Shown here: positions 41,747 through 55,258 of the stretch, in pieces
Layout of the letters: every line of letters begins with the position of its first letter
Numbering within the stretch: the stretch's first letter is position 1
NCBI RefSeq assembly: GCF_028583425.1
Contig: NC_072800.1
Span: 8,817,001 to 8,881,000, forward strand
DNA: 64,000 nucleotides
Direction: 5' to 3'
Source: Eublepharis macularius
Lineage: Eukaryota > Chordata > Lepidosauria > Squamata > Eublepharidae
The notes under the pieces: generated by a model
The model's input: only the letters and a program-made list of their open reading frames with translations
The model's database searches: none
Told to the model about the DNA's origin: nothing
Program-made: the position numbers and the translations under genes

Positions 41747-44297
41747 AGCAAATGTCAGGAAAGGATCTAAAAGGCAGAGTCGCAAATCCCACACTGGACA
41801 CATGCAAAGCCACTACAGGAGACCTTTAGAGAAAGAACACTCTGGGAAGGTGCATAGCTTTTTAAAAAGAGCAAATGTAAACCAATCTGAACAGCCTGTT
41901 TTCAAGAAGGAATACTCTCATCACTGCCAGAATTATAACTCTGTTGTAGCACCTTGCTTAATTACTTGGACAGTCAACATCCTGGTATTCAAAGCCACAG
42001 CTATCACCTGTTTAAAAGTAATCTTATTTAATTAATCATATGAAGTTTAATCAGTTAGATCTGCATGTAAGTAAAACATTTTCCAAAGGAAAACAGCACA
42101 CGTTTTTTATGTACACACGTATGTGTCGCAGGAGGCACTCCCTTAGAAAAGGCACTCGCGTCCTTAGGAGAGTGACGGGGGAATCCCTCCCTCCAAGGAC
42201 ACTTTCAGAAGGTGGGCTCTTTAAATCCGTTTTGGCATCTGATGCAGAACGAGGTGGTGGTGGGGGGTTGCATTTCAGACAGGCAGGCTCTTTAAACCAT
42301 TGCCAATGTTGATGGTGAACTGTTTTTTCAAATTATTTCTGATATCTTAAAGGGCAAGGTCCCTTTTTGTGAAGATTTGATTTTTTAAAAAATTAACTTT
42401 TCTTGAGAAGTTTTTAAAAATCTGGTTGCATGACTAATTTGAAGTGTATGTAGAGCTCCACAATGAGCCACTTTGTTTTTCCTGCCTATTTTAATATTTG
42501 TTTTTGAGTAAGGGCATTTTTCGATACAGCACAAAGCTGTGGAGGAAAATTCTTAAAAATGTTGGGTGCTCTGGGAAAATGTAGCATGATCAGAAATTTA
42601 AAAATCCAATCAAAATGTGCTATGCATACAGTTTAAAAGGCCTGTTTGAAAGCGCCACATCTGAAACTATTCTATGTTACTTTTACAATATTCGGTACCA
42701 AAACTGATTCAAAATGGGATAATATCTTCGTGCAAAAGTGACCTAAGCCAGAACGCATCATCTGCTGTTTTTATTAAGTACTTACATTTAAAAAATTTAA
42801 ATGTGTGGACCAATGAACTTGGGAGTGTCTTAACATTCAACTGAACTAACCCGTTACTTGATTAACAGACTTAAAGATCTGTTAATGAACTGGTGAGGAC
42901 AGACTTCTTCACTTCCAGCTGACTGTGACTATGCTATTCATCTGTTTTACAATGTTAATACACAATGCCAATTGTTTCATTCTATAACTGTGAGGAAATA
43001 CAATTCTGTGGCTAGAATGCCCAAATGTACAGGGACCATTTACTTCCAAGAATACAAGAGCTGGCCCTCCATTTCCATTTGCTACACCATAAAAAAAAAG
43101 TAATACAAATCCCAATGTTACAAAACAAGCCTTCCTAGAGGCATCTAATATCTGCACCTACAATTCGGGAAATACTTGGCTATAGTAGGATTCTGTTTCC
43201 CAAATGTATCCCCTAATACATTGGGATATTTGTACATTAGTTCATTTTGTCCCTTATACACATACAGCTCAATCCAGTCCAACACAGGCGCAACACTTAC
43301 AAAGGGATCACCGCACAGCCTAACAGAGCCCTGTTCCCTATGCACACGACCAGCGCACCAGGGAAGAGATGGCACAGGTGTGCCTCCTACATGCCCTCCC
43401 CCAGCATTCCCTCTCCACATAGTCAATAAACATGAGCTCTGAAACTGCGTTCCTTGATGGAACAGAAGGCACAAACAGGATGGGCACGCCCAGGCCTTTC
43501 ATTCCCGGCATCTGCCCATGCACACTGAGAACAGAGGTGGAGATCAGGGCTCCTTTATGCTGTACCCCTCTGCAGATGAGGAAGGCTGCTACATTTGATG
43601 TGGATTGAGACAGAATGTTATCTTCATACATTCTCCATGCAGTGAACAAATGAAAGCTTTGCTTCTCATACCATGTATAAATGTAAGGACAAAGTTGCTT
43701 TATAATCCCTGTAATGGAGTTCAGAGAGCACACTTTGGTTAATGGATAGTCTGGTAATAGATCTGCATGTGATTCTAGGATTTTTATGAATGAAACAACT
43801 GGAGGAGCTGTGACTGCGGTGCTGAAATAATTCCCTCCCAGTGCTACTTTCCTGTTTTTGCTGCTCCATGTGGAGCGCTGTGTGCATGCAGAGCAGCAAA
43901 AATTCACAACATTCTTATGTAGTTGAATCCTAGACTATCAACAAATTTGCACGCTGCAAGGAATATTCAACACATTTACTGAGTCTACTTCTAGTGCAAA
44001 AACTTACTAAAGCCAACTGACTTTTATCTTTGCTTAAACAAGCATAGCCACGATGATTGCTTGCCAGCAACTTTGCCCTGAGGCACATTCGCTAAACAAG
44101 CACCTAGCAGTGTGTTTAGGTTTGCGACTTGCTGTCATTTAACCCTGAAGATACTGACCTTCTTTTTGGTGGCATGTCTATTTCATGTTGAGAACCTGAC
44201 CACAACACCGTCTACATACCTCTGTACACTTGAGCCTACATAACCAGTTTTTAATCTGATGCAGACAACCACATGGCTTTAGCCATGTACATGGAGA

Positions 44298-44766
44298 GCC
44301 AAACTACATGTTGGGTTGTTTAAAGACTTGGATCCAGGTTCCCTTCTGCTGCACAGCAGCTGTAGGTAATGGCTTTTGAAAAATAAAAGAGCCCGTTTGG
44401 CCTTGGAACACGGCCAAGGTGGGAGGAAGGCTCCCTGCCCGTGCCCGCCAGCTGTTTTGCTGCACCAAGACCGTGCTTGGGGAAGAACTGGTTCCTGATT
44501 TTTGCTGCTCCATGGGGAGTATTCTGCGCAAGCAGAGCAGAAACACTGGGATATGTCTCCTTCTCCCGCCCTGTTTTGGCTCAGGAAAATGGCTTGGGAG
44601 GGAGGCAGGAGCTCTTCTTCCTCCATCGCGGTGCTCCAAGCCCATCTGGACTCTCTTTTATTTTTCAAAAACCATTCCCAGCAGCAGCTGTGTGGCTGCA
44701 GAGAACCCCAGCTGGGTCCAGGAAGCCCAGACCAAACTTGTTAAGAACACAAATTCATAGTTTGGC
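44298..44766. mobile_element. Non-autonomous DNA element with 9-bp inverted ends
   Basis: It starts 'gccaaacta' and ends 'tagtttggc', a perfect inverted match. The 469-bp interior is itself partly palindromic: 'aaaataaaagagcccgtttgg' on the left and 'ggactctcttttatttttc' on the right, with 'ggagggaggcaggagc' opposing 'gtgggaggaaggctccc'. I could not find a convincing target-site duplication, so the superfamily is open. Confidence 0.6.
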
Positions 44767-44963
44767 CCAGAGAACCGGTGGAACAGATTCCTCTTGCCAG
44801 CACGATTTATTATTTTCTCTGCATTAAAAAAATAGTCTTTTTAGCCAGCTGCTTTAGTTCAGTGCCCTGAATATACTTACACACCTTGGTAAATCTGCAC
44901 AAATCATTCTAACATCATTTCAGGTAGGTACCCATGTCCATCTACAGTAGAGCAGCAGACTTT

Positions 44964-45129
44964 GGATCCAGTGACACCTTAGAGTTGAACAAGGTTTTCA
45001 GGGTGTAAGCTTGGGAGAGTCAAAAGCTCCCACCTTCAGATCCTGTATCTGAAGGGAGCGTTGGCTCTTGTAAACTTCCATGCCCTGAAGATCTTGTTGG
45101 TCTATAAGGTGCTACTGGACTCAAATCCA
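44964..45129. repeat. Foldback element, family 3
   Basis: The left arm, 'gatccagtgacaccttagag' to 'gtaagcttgggagagtcaaa', and the right arm, 'gttggctcttgtaaacttcc' to 'aggtgctactggactcaaat', form an imperfect inverted repeat around 'agatcctgtatctgaaggg'. It shares the 'gtgctactggact' end with family 1 but has a different centre. Confidence 0.7.
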
Positions 45130-46855
45130 GCTATTTTAACATGTCTTGACTTCGTTGCATTAAGGTGTGATTTGATTCATCTGTTTAAGTTTGGAATTTT
45201 TAATAGGAACTGAAAGCAGCTTTAAAAATATTACAATATAATTTTGTCAGACAAATATGGTTTAAATGAAAACCAACAGTACACAGAGTATCTTCTTAAA
45301 GAGGTGTTGCGTTCTCCAGGTGGCCAAAGCAGACACTGGAGAAATCTCCTCTCCCTTTAGTAGAGGCTTGATGTGTGGAAACATGCAGGTCAATCTTATC
45401 ATGGTACATAGATAAACAACATCAACTGGAAAATAACATGTGATTAAGCCTCTATTAAAGGGACCAGATATTTTTCTCCTGTCCTGTTAGCAACCCTAGT
45501 CTTTTGGTTAGCAGGCTCACAGGCTGCAAGCCACAAGCTGAGAGCCGGGGCCTTTGGCTTGTGCCTTTTGGCAAGCCCAGGCTTTTAAGGGCCATATAAA
45601 AAGTCCAAGGCAGGTCTCAGGACCAACCTCATAGGACTGGGCGGCCCTGGCACAGCTTCACTAGTTCCTGGACATGGACACTAAGGGACAATGAGGAATA
45701 AACTTATTTTCACTATGGCAACAAACAGACAAACTAGGGAAACTCAACTAAAGAGAACTATTTATAAGGAGGCCACAGAGGACCAAGGAAAAGGCATCCT
45801 AGGGGGTGCCGGCCAAGCCAAGGAGCACACTGCCTCATGGCCTGGGTCAATCTCTCCAGACAGACCAGGAGCCCACCCATACGGCTGATGTGGCCATGCC
45901 TATTCTTGAAGTCCACCAGAAAGGCTCCCTGCAATGAAGGTCCCAGACTATTTCATGCTGCATGCCCTCTTCCTGTCACAGGCCCTGCAGAATTTGCTAT
46001 ACCTCCCCCCACCCCAGGGAAGCAGTGAATGTTTGCTGACTCACTAGGACCTATGATTAGCCCTCCTGGTTCTCCTGTAGCATAGCATGTGCTGCTGTCT
46101 TGCAAGGGAGGATTTGAACTATACCAGAATATATTTATTCTTCCAAATATATCTGTGTAATAATTTTCCCAAACTGAAATCATATGAAAAAGTAAGCAGT
46201 AAGCAGTCCTTCTAAACAAACATCCTCCCACATCATACTGAACATAAAGCTAGATTTCAGTTACACAGCCATTGGCTGTACAGCATCCTCATGAGGCCAG
46301 TATTGCTGGCATACAAGCAGAAAGTGTCACTCATTTTATAAAGCAACCATTACAAATGTCTTCAAAGAGCAGCACAAAACTATACTTGACTTGAGCAGAT
46401 GCTAGGCTTTAATGGCATAACATCTATACAAAAATGGATCTCCTTACAATCAAGTGAGTATTCTAAGAGCAAGTGAGGTGGGATTTTAAACTTTCAAAAA
46501 TCTATTTATGTGTAGAATCAAAAACATAAACGCTGAATTAGAAAATTTCAACAGGCAACAAAACTTGACTCAACGATTTTTGTGGAAGGATACAGTTTGG
46601 CAAACCAAGCCTCCCAAATCCTAGGTCAGTTTGCATAATAAGAAAACCATGGGCAGCAGACACATCCACTTGGCAAAGGCAAAATACGCAACGACCTAAG
46701 GCAACATCCGCTTCGGGGGGCGCACTTCTAAGCGGATGTCGCCTCAGTGCTGTCATTAGGCACAGTAGGAGATGGGACCAAAGGCGGCGGCGGTGGCTGC
46801 CCGAGTCCAGTGCGCTCAGAAGGAACAGGAATAGAAGGAACGCTGTGTCTGTCCG

Positions 46856-46901
46856 TCACTCTGTGGCAATCTTCAGTTCTTCAGGACTCTCTCTTGATTG
46901 C
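46856..46901 (-). CDS. TMEM245: TMEM245 last coding exon
   Basis: The acceptor is '...tttcttgcag' ending at 46,902. The first base completes the Gln codon split with the preceding exon. The frame then reads 'QSRESPEELKIATE' and stops at TGA 46,856-46,858. Phase, position 1.1 kb downstream of the previous exon, and similarity of 'RESPEELKIATE' to the mammalian C-terminus (Arg, acidic, Ser, acidic, 'LK') support the call. This cytosolic tail is the least conserved part of the protein. I rejected the long overlapping plus-strand frame because this exon fits the splice phase exactly. Confidence 0.8.
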
Positions 46902-48235
<1,334 letters not shown>

Positions 48236-48409
48236 TTACATATTGCAACTCAACATACTGCTATTCTTGCAGACTTGCATTTAAAATGTAGCATTTATTT
48301 ACAACATATTTTCAGGAATATTAAATGAAGAGAAATTTCCCAACACACTAGTCACATTAAAACCATTCAAGAAACTATAACCATTCAATCCAAAAAGTTG
48401 TTCTAGATT

Positions 48410-49095
48410 AGGGGCGTGCAATTCAGGTTTCTGATTTGGGTAAAGTACCTGAATCAGATTGGATTCACAATTACTTGGAAACCCCGAATCAAAGCTTCCT
48501 GAAGTGAGTCGTATTGCTTTGGGAAGCTTCAGGTCACTTCACAGTGGCACGGAAAGGGGCATTTAAACCCCGGGATCAGCTGCTTGGCTGGGGAGAACAT
48601 CACCAAGCAGCTGATCCAGCCAGCAGGGGTTTAAATGCCCCTTTCTGTACTGCTGCGAAGCGGCACAGAAAGGGGCACTTAAACCTGCAGAACAGCTGTT
48701 GGGCGGTGAGATCCCTGCCAAGCAGCTGATCTGGGCATTCCCCGCTGCCCGCTGCGGTGGAGGAGGCAGCGGCGTGGGTGGCGTAGGAGCCAGCTCCATC
48801 CTTCCCTGCTGCCCAGCTGGCCGCTGCAGCGGCAGAGGGGGCAGTGTGGGCAGCAGAGGAGCCAGCTCCAGGCTGTCCCAGCCTCACGAGGGCTGCCGCC
48901 ACCACTGCCGCCTAGTTGATTGGCCTCCCTTCTCTTCAGTATGCTTCGAATCTTTACGGAGCACACCGAAGAGAGATAAATACCAGAATCCCGAAGCGAC
49001 TTCCTGCTTCGGGATTCTGGTAATTCCAGATTTTTTTCCCACTTTGGGTAAACCTGAAGCAGGAAACCTGTATCTTTTGGGGGTGCACATCCCTA
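48410..49095. mobile_element. Non-autonomous hAT element with perfect 8-bp target duplication
   Basis: 'ttctagat' at 48,402-48,409 and again at 49,096-49,103 flanks a 686-bp element that starts 'taggggcgtgca' and ends 'tgcacatcccta'. These ends are inverted with small mismatches. The 8-bp duplication is diagnostic of hAT. The interior holds three related blocks around 'ggaaaggggcatttaaaccc' (48,550), 'ggtttaaatgcccctttctg' (48,630, inverted) and 'agaaaggggcacttaaacc' (48,668). A GC-rich centre and the palindrome 'cagaatcccgaagcgact' / 'cttcgggattctgg' (48,985-49,021) follow. No transposase. It lies in a TMEM245 intron, 210 bp from the penultimate exon. Confidence 0.87.
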
Positions 49096-49245
49096 TTCTA
49101 GATACTCTTCATATGTCAATGTTAGTTGCTAGTTGTAATATCAACATTTACGTTGTGTAAGCTAGGCAATGGATCAGTTCTGAGAAAGCTCTGCAGATGG
49201 TATACTTCTATTGAAATACTTTCAGACTGCCTTTTCCTATGAACA

Positions 49246-49416
49246 GATCCAGAGGAGTTAGTCGTGTTAGTCTGTAGTTGAAAATAGTAAAGAGTCCAGT
49301 AGCACCTTTAAGACTAACCAATTTATTGTAGCATAAGCTTTCAAGAACCTGTGCATCTGACGAAGAGAGCTGTGGTTCTCAAAAGCTTATGCTACAATAA
49401 CTGGACTCTTTACTAT
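49246..49416. repeat. Foldback element, family 1, copy 4
   Basis: 'gatccagaggagttagtcg' to 'gtagcataagctttcaagaa', then 'gagagctgtggttctcaaaa' to 'gctacaataactggactc'. The right arm is shortened by loss of the 'gttagtcttaaaggtgcta' piece. It lies in the intron between the 50,317-50,491 and 48,006-48,200 exons. Confidence 0.78.
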
Positions 49417-50315
49417 ATTCCTATGAAAACATGGACTCAAGAGGTTACAGTAGGTATGTACTGCAAATCATAAAATCACAAGCTTAATTCCACCATCTTC
49501 AGTCCCAGTGAGAAAAGATAGATGATAAAAAAAATAAATAAAACCAATGTGTTCAACATAACCTATGCTGGCTAATATCAGCCAACTGGCAGAATGTGGG
49601 TCTCATATATATGAACAAAGACAACAGGCCCACCAGGTATACCCGTCTCATTTATGGGCCCGCCACACATCCACACAATAAGGGTAACACTTGCACAGAA
49701 CCTATTGTCAGGACTTGCCAGGTAGTTCCCCAAAACACTTCAATGCATCACTTGGGTGAAGTAGTTAAAATGTTTATTAAGGATTAATACCAGTATCAAG
49801 CACCTCAGACAATGGAATTGGCTGGAATGCCCAAAGGTGATAGAACTTAGACAATTATAGGATGAAGTCCCCACCCCCAACATAGAAACGGCTCATGAGG
49901 AATTTTGGCAGGTGGGGTTTGAGGAAGTCCTGGGAAGAAGGGAGGGGGGAAAAAGGAGTCCAGCTTCTCCAAGGCTGAGTTCCCAGCGTCGCAGGAACAC
50001 AAAATGAAAACGCCTCTCCTGTAAGATAAGCAATTAGTCACAGCACATTAGAAATCAGCTTCACTCTGGACTTACTCAGGAACCCATTACAACAGCAGAA
50101 CAAAATGCAGATGCAACTACATGGCAAATATGCAGGGTGTATCTGACACCTATGCATACAAACAGTATGAAAACATAATACAATGTTTGGGAAATTTCAC
50201 CAAACTGGGCCAATACTTTGCATTGACTGATAAAATGTTATGATTACTCTTATAAGAAATATTAATATTTCGGCAGGGCCTTTCCCAATACAAACAGAAG
50301 CTACTGAAATATTTA

Positions 50316-50594
<279 letters not shown>

Positions 50595-51043
50595 TTAGAG
50601 GGATGGAGTGTTCTGACACATTGGTTTTTAGTATTTTAAAATCAAGGACATTTCTAAGTGGACGACATCTTAAACTTTTAATACCACTGGGTCAGTAACC
50701 AACAATAGAGACACAATGTAGAGAAGCTGACATCTCACATCCACTGTGTTAGTGATTTTTCTTTCAGAAAGATGTGTTTTTCACCCAAATATTTTGTTGA
50801 TTTTGTGCTCCTGCCTGATAAATTAAGGTAACTGAAAATTCTCCTTCTGCTTTTTCCAGAGCAACTCCCCGGGAGCAGGCAGCCTGCAGGACGCCTTGGG
50901 AGAAAGTAGCACCTGCCTGCCCCCAAACAAAGCCCTCTTGGACTTCACTTCCCAGGTAACCTTGCAAGAAAAATCTAGTGTTCTCCACATGAAGAAAGTC
51001 ACTTGTAGTCACACTCAAACTGTCTATATAAAATCTCGTGCTA

Positions 51044-51247
<204 letters not shown>

Positions 51248-52372
51248 CTAATTAAATCCACTGGCTGATTTTCAAGAGTGTCTTCAAAGGTGCTATAAAC
51301 AAGTAAGCATACCAGTTCCTTAAGGACCGAACCAAATTTCTACTAATTCTTGTATACAAGATTTGCTTCCTAGACACAAGAGATTCCTAATGTAGCAGCA
51401 GAATACATGCATGACGGTATGGCTGCAGTAACCTAATAAAAGCTAAAATGCAATGACTGATCATTGTTCTGTTGAAATCAAATTCAGAGATAGTTTAGCA
51501 AAAGAAAAGGAAGATGTTTGCTAACTGGGGCACAGAGACACCACCATAACATGTTTTACTACAACGTATCATGCACTGTCACGTCTGGACACACTAAGTA
51601 TTTTGCAGTTTCAAAGACTCTACCCTTTCCTATTAAATTTGTTCTTGTATTCCTTTTGTGTGTACTTCACTTATTTGAGGCTTCATCCTCCTCTGGATCA
51701 TACCTGTGGTGCTTCTTACATCTTTAGGTAACTAACATCTAAATAATCCTATGGAGTTTTGTGAATCTAAGCACTTCACAATCAGTACTTCTGCAACTTT
51801 TCACATCATTGACATCACTTGTAATTTGTGTTACATCTGAAAATATTTCAGTAACTTAAACATCACAAAGCAATTTACACTTCCCTTGGCTCATTTTTGA
51901 GAGAGAAAAAGAAAAACTAGGATACCAGCTAATTGCAGCAGCTGAACATTTCACACTTTCAGCAAAATGTTCCAGGAACTGGCTTGATGTTTGTTAGGAA
52001 AGTTATATTGCTAGTGGCTATGCTCACAAAACCATTCAAGATGTGGAGTTCAAAAAAGGAGCTTTCCTGACACACAAACTTCTATGCCTCAGTGTAATAA
52101 AGCGAAACATTTGCCGCTTACAGTAACCATCCTCAAGTAGGCTGCATGGTAAACGGAGTCACATTTCCAGACAGAATTCTGCCTTTTAAGAACACGACTT
52201 CAACTGAGCCAGTCCCAAGTATGGTCTCACAGAGGTGATGAACCTGATTCTGGGTTGCAGGGGGGGCATACGTAGCTGAATACTCCATACAAAATTGCAA
52301 TTCACAGAGAAAACTTGCATGCAGTGGGGAAAAGGTTCTATCTTAGGTTTCTGTGTCAAGAGAATTTTTATC

Positions 52373-52461
52373 ATGCATCTGACGAAGAGAACTTGATTCT
52401 CGAAAGCTTATGCTACAATAAAATTGGTTAGTCTTAAAGGTGCTACTGGACTCTTTTTAAA
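52373..52461. repeat. Foldback element, family 1, copy 5 (right arm only)
   Basis: 'gcatctgacgaagagaactt', 'gattctcgaaagcttatgct' and 'ttagtcttaaaggtgctact' form a single right arm. The left arm is missing. It lies in the mir-32 host intron. Confidence 0.75.
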
Positions 52462-53468
52462 ATGGAGTAACATCCCACAGTTCAGAAATGATACTGTCCA
52501 AACCTCAATTTAATGTCTCAGTAAGAACTAGGTTAACATCACTTAAGCATCAGCATCTTTTATAATGTTATTTGAAGAGTTGATTTCATCAGGAAAATTT
52601 CAAGGATATTTTCACAAAAGCATGTGAGATTTTAACTTATGGATCCAATGAGGAATCAGAAACCGAGGACCATGATTCAGGCCGAGTAAAATCCTCATGT
52701 TCTATCATCAGAATTTCAGGAAACCATCAAAGGAACAAAAAAAGAGTCTCAAACACATACATTTGGACTCCTTGCCCCTTCAATACTGCTTTAACTTGCT
52801 TATGAATATGGACACATACATACACACGTTTCTTGAGACAACATAAAGTGCTCTAGGTCTTGTTTCAGCTAATTAGGGAATTCTCTGGGCACTAAAAAAA
52901 AATCAAATTGCATGCAGGTTATCAACATCATTTAAGATATCCGGTTAAATGATGTCAACTTTGCAGTCAAGCATTTACAGCACAGTCAAACATTTACACT
53001 GGTTTCCTGAGCATATTATGTATATTTAAGCTTTAATATGCTGGAAGCCACATCCTCACATTCCACTGATTATTTTGTACTGCAGTAGCCTGCTGCAATT
53101 ATGAACAGTAATCCTAATTGATTCCAGTCATTACAATTAAGTTCAGTTTGCATTAAACCATCTAGCATCTGTGGGTAACTTCATACTAGCATAATGAATC
53201 TCAGGCAGTTTCAGAAACTTTTAAAAAATAATAATCAAGATTATCAATTATCTGTCCATTTAGCATTTTTTTGAGATACACATTGATGAGTGAAGAAAAT
53301 GAAACAAGCAATAACATTTTCTCAGACAGAAAACAAGCATAAGAATCTGAACCCAGGCTAACAAGTCCCAAGCCAAAGACTCTGATATGGCTCTTCCACA
53401 ACTAATAAATCCCCATCAACCTGCAGTAACTTTAAGCCACAGCCATACCCGTGTGCATGCACTCATGT

Positions 53469-53538
53469 GAAAATATCGCACACACTAAATTGCACTGAGG
53501 CCGTGACAACATGCAACTTAGTAATGTGCAATATCTCC
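53469..53538 (-). ncRNA. MIR32: mir-32 microRNA precursor
   Basis: On the minus strand a 70-nt hairpin carries miR-32-5p at 53,533-53,512, beginning 'tattgcacattactaagttg', with the 'attgcac' seed of the miR-25/92/363 family. The other arm, 53,492-53,471, begins 'caatttagtgtgtgcgatat'. The loop 'tgttgtcacggcctcagtg' is nearly that of mammals. Compared with the human precursor as I know it, the 5p arm is identical, and the 3p arm has one T-to-C change that turns a G-U into a G-C pair. It lies inside the TMEM245 intron between exons 57,095-57,240 and 51,127-51,227, on the same strand, as in mammals, and is probably processed from the host pre-mRNA. Confidence 0.97.
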
Positions 53539-54665
53539 ACCAGAGCAAGCAGAATGGAAGCTTCAGGGAAGAAGGGTCTGGTGCATTCAGGAAGAGAAGA
53601 ACATGCCACTTAGGGAAAGGACAACGGTTCAGGCAGAAGGTGTGCATGCAACTGACAGATGTGCAGGCTCAAGGATCTCTACCCCTATTTGTATAGGAAA
53701 CAAGGCTGGTTAGGCACCACCCAGTTAGCTTTAAAAGCAACACTAGGATGCTGGGGTTTTTTACAGACGAACAAGTAGCAACAGAGAATGGTTGTCTCCT
53801 GAATTGCTGGTATAGTTTATCAATAGCCAATCATTTTCCTGCTGCCCAAATGCTACACTAGCAGAACACTATCAAATACTGCACAAGCAACTAATTGCCA
53901 TACTTATACATGAGCAGAGACAAGTTCTATCAAATGGCAAATATCTACCAGATCAATAGATAAGGCTTTTTGGTCACCCACTTCAAGGCATTTCCTTGAC
54001 CAACTTCATCGTACCTATTTCAAAAACTGAAACACTCATTTCTGCACCAGATACTTCCATTCTTGTGGCATGTAACGCGATGCTTCCATATACCTCTAAG
54101 TCCACAGAGCAAACTGTGAACGGAGGGCCATGCAGTCTCTCATACAGGCATGCCCACTACACCGTCATGCACATTTCCCATTTCATGTCAACATGCACAC
54201 GTTACCCCTCTTTACAGCTCAGATTGATACATGTAAGAAACAAGGGGGAGGCTGTGGGACTGTGTGCAGCCTTCCCCTTTTCCACCACACCTGGCTTTGG
54301 TGTTTTGAATGGCTATTGTCGCTCAAGCTTAAACAACACCAAGTTTTCAAGTTTAGGAAGGGATCTGGTTTCATTTGAACCTAGTCCACGCAAAATGCTG
54401 AAATCAGACAGGGGCGGCAGAGCAGAGGAAATGGGCAAGGACAGAATGGGCATGGTTCCGTAATTGTGCCTCCCACTCCAATCTTTGTTTCAGGTCTAAG
54501 TCTGAGCCAGACTCCAATGAGACCACTTCTGTGCACACAACCTGTCTTTCTGCAGGCCCTTTGAGCTTTGTAGATGGGAACTGTGTACGTATGCACACGT
54601 GTGAACACACACACCTGTTCTAAACAAGTTTTATCTACCCATGAGAGTGGTTTTGGTATGACTTC

Positions 54666-54885
54666 GAGAGCCAGGTGATGTAGTGGTTAAAGTGCCAGAC
54701 TAGGCTCTGGGAGACCCAGGTCTGAATGCCCGCACTGCCATGGAAGCCTGCTGGGTGACTTTGGACCAATCAGATGCTCAGCCTCATCTATTCTCAAGGG
54801 GTTGTTGTGAGGATAAAATGGAGGAGCAAACAATGTAGGCCGCTTGGGATTCTCACTGGCGAGTAAATAACAAAAAATAAAAAAT
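54666..54885 (+). repeat. tRNA-derived SINE, copy 1
   Basis: It starts 'gagagccaggtgatgtagtg' with an A-box-like 'gtgatgtagtggttaaagtg', then a B-box-like 'caggtctgaatgcc'. It follows the squamate SINE body ('ctgctgggtgactttggacc', 'gttgttgtgaggataaaatg', 'taggccgcttgggattc') and ends in an A-rich tail. Antisense to TMEM245, in the mir-32 host intron. Confidence 0.8.
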
Positions 54886-55007
54886 TTACTAGGAAGGAAT
54901 AACTACAAGCTCTAGGAAGCCGTGGAGCCTTCCTGCAACCATAGAGAAGACCAATCAACAACTCCTGTTCTGCTTCCATGACTGAGTTTCTTTCACCTCC
55001 ATCCCTT

Positions 55008-55258
55008 TAGAGCCACTCTGACGTAGTGATTAAGAGTGATGGGACTCTAATCTGGAGAGCCGGGTTTGATTCTCCACTCCTCCTTTTGAAGCCGGCTGGG
55101 TGACCTTGGGTCAGTCACAGCTCTCATCCCTACCCACCTCACAGGGTGATTGTTGTGGGAATAACAACAACATACTTTGTAAACCGCTCTGAGTCAGTGT
55201 TAAGTTGTCCTGAAGGGTGGTATAAAAATCAAATGTTATTATTATTGTTATTACTATT
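55008..55258 (+). repeat. tRNA-derived SINE, copy 2
   Basis: 'tagagccactctgacgtagt' with B box 'gggtttgattctcc', then 'gctgggtgaccttgggtcag', 'cccacctcacagggtgattg' and 'aaaccgctctgagtcagtgt'. It ends in (ATT)n. Same family and orientation as the copy at 54,666. Confidence 0.85.

Larger units (their letters stand above)
39565..46855 (-). other. TMEM245: Probable TMEM245 3' UTR (extent inferred)
   Basis: This stretch follows the TMEM245 stop codon on the minus strand. It is AT-rich and comparatively poor in recognisable repeats, unlike the DNA left of 39,500. On the minus strand, AATAAA-type signals lie at 39,585-39,590 (plus-strand TTTATT) and about 39,617, a plausible cleavage zone near 39,565. 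The roughly 7.3-kb length would be long but not unreasonable for this gene. Earlier signals may also be used. A poly(G) tract (41,729-41,746) and two non-autonomous elements (44,298-44,766; 44,964-45,129) would lie within it. Without transcript data the end point is an inference. Confidence 0.4.

Noticed and set aside
43338..43907. 189-codon open frame on the minus strand
   Set aside because: No recognisable domain. It lies in the probable TMEM245 3' UTR, and overlapping frames on both strands are equally long.
53511..53696. 61-codon open frame over the mir-32 region
   Set aside because: It is on the strand opposite the microRNA and host gene, has no domain, and overlaps the conserved hairpin.
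54381..54614. Overlapping small frames near 54,400
   Set aside because: Intronic sequence of TMEM245 without splice, domain or codon-use support.
54666..54885. Functional tRNA gene
   Set aside because: A-box and B-box-like motifs are present, but no cloverleaf can be formed and an A-rich tail follows. It is a SINE.
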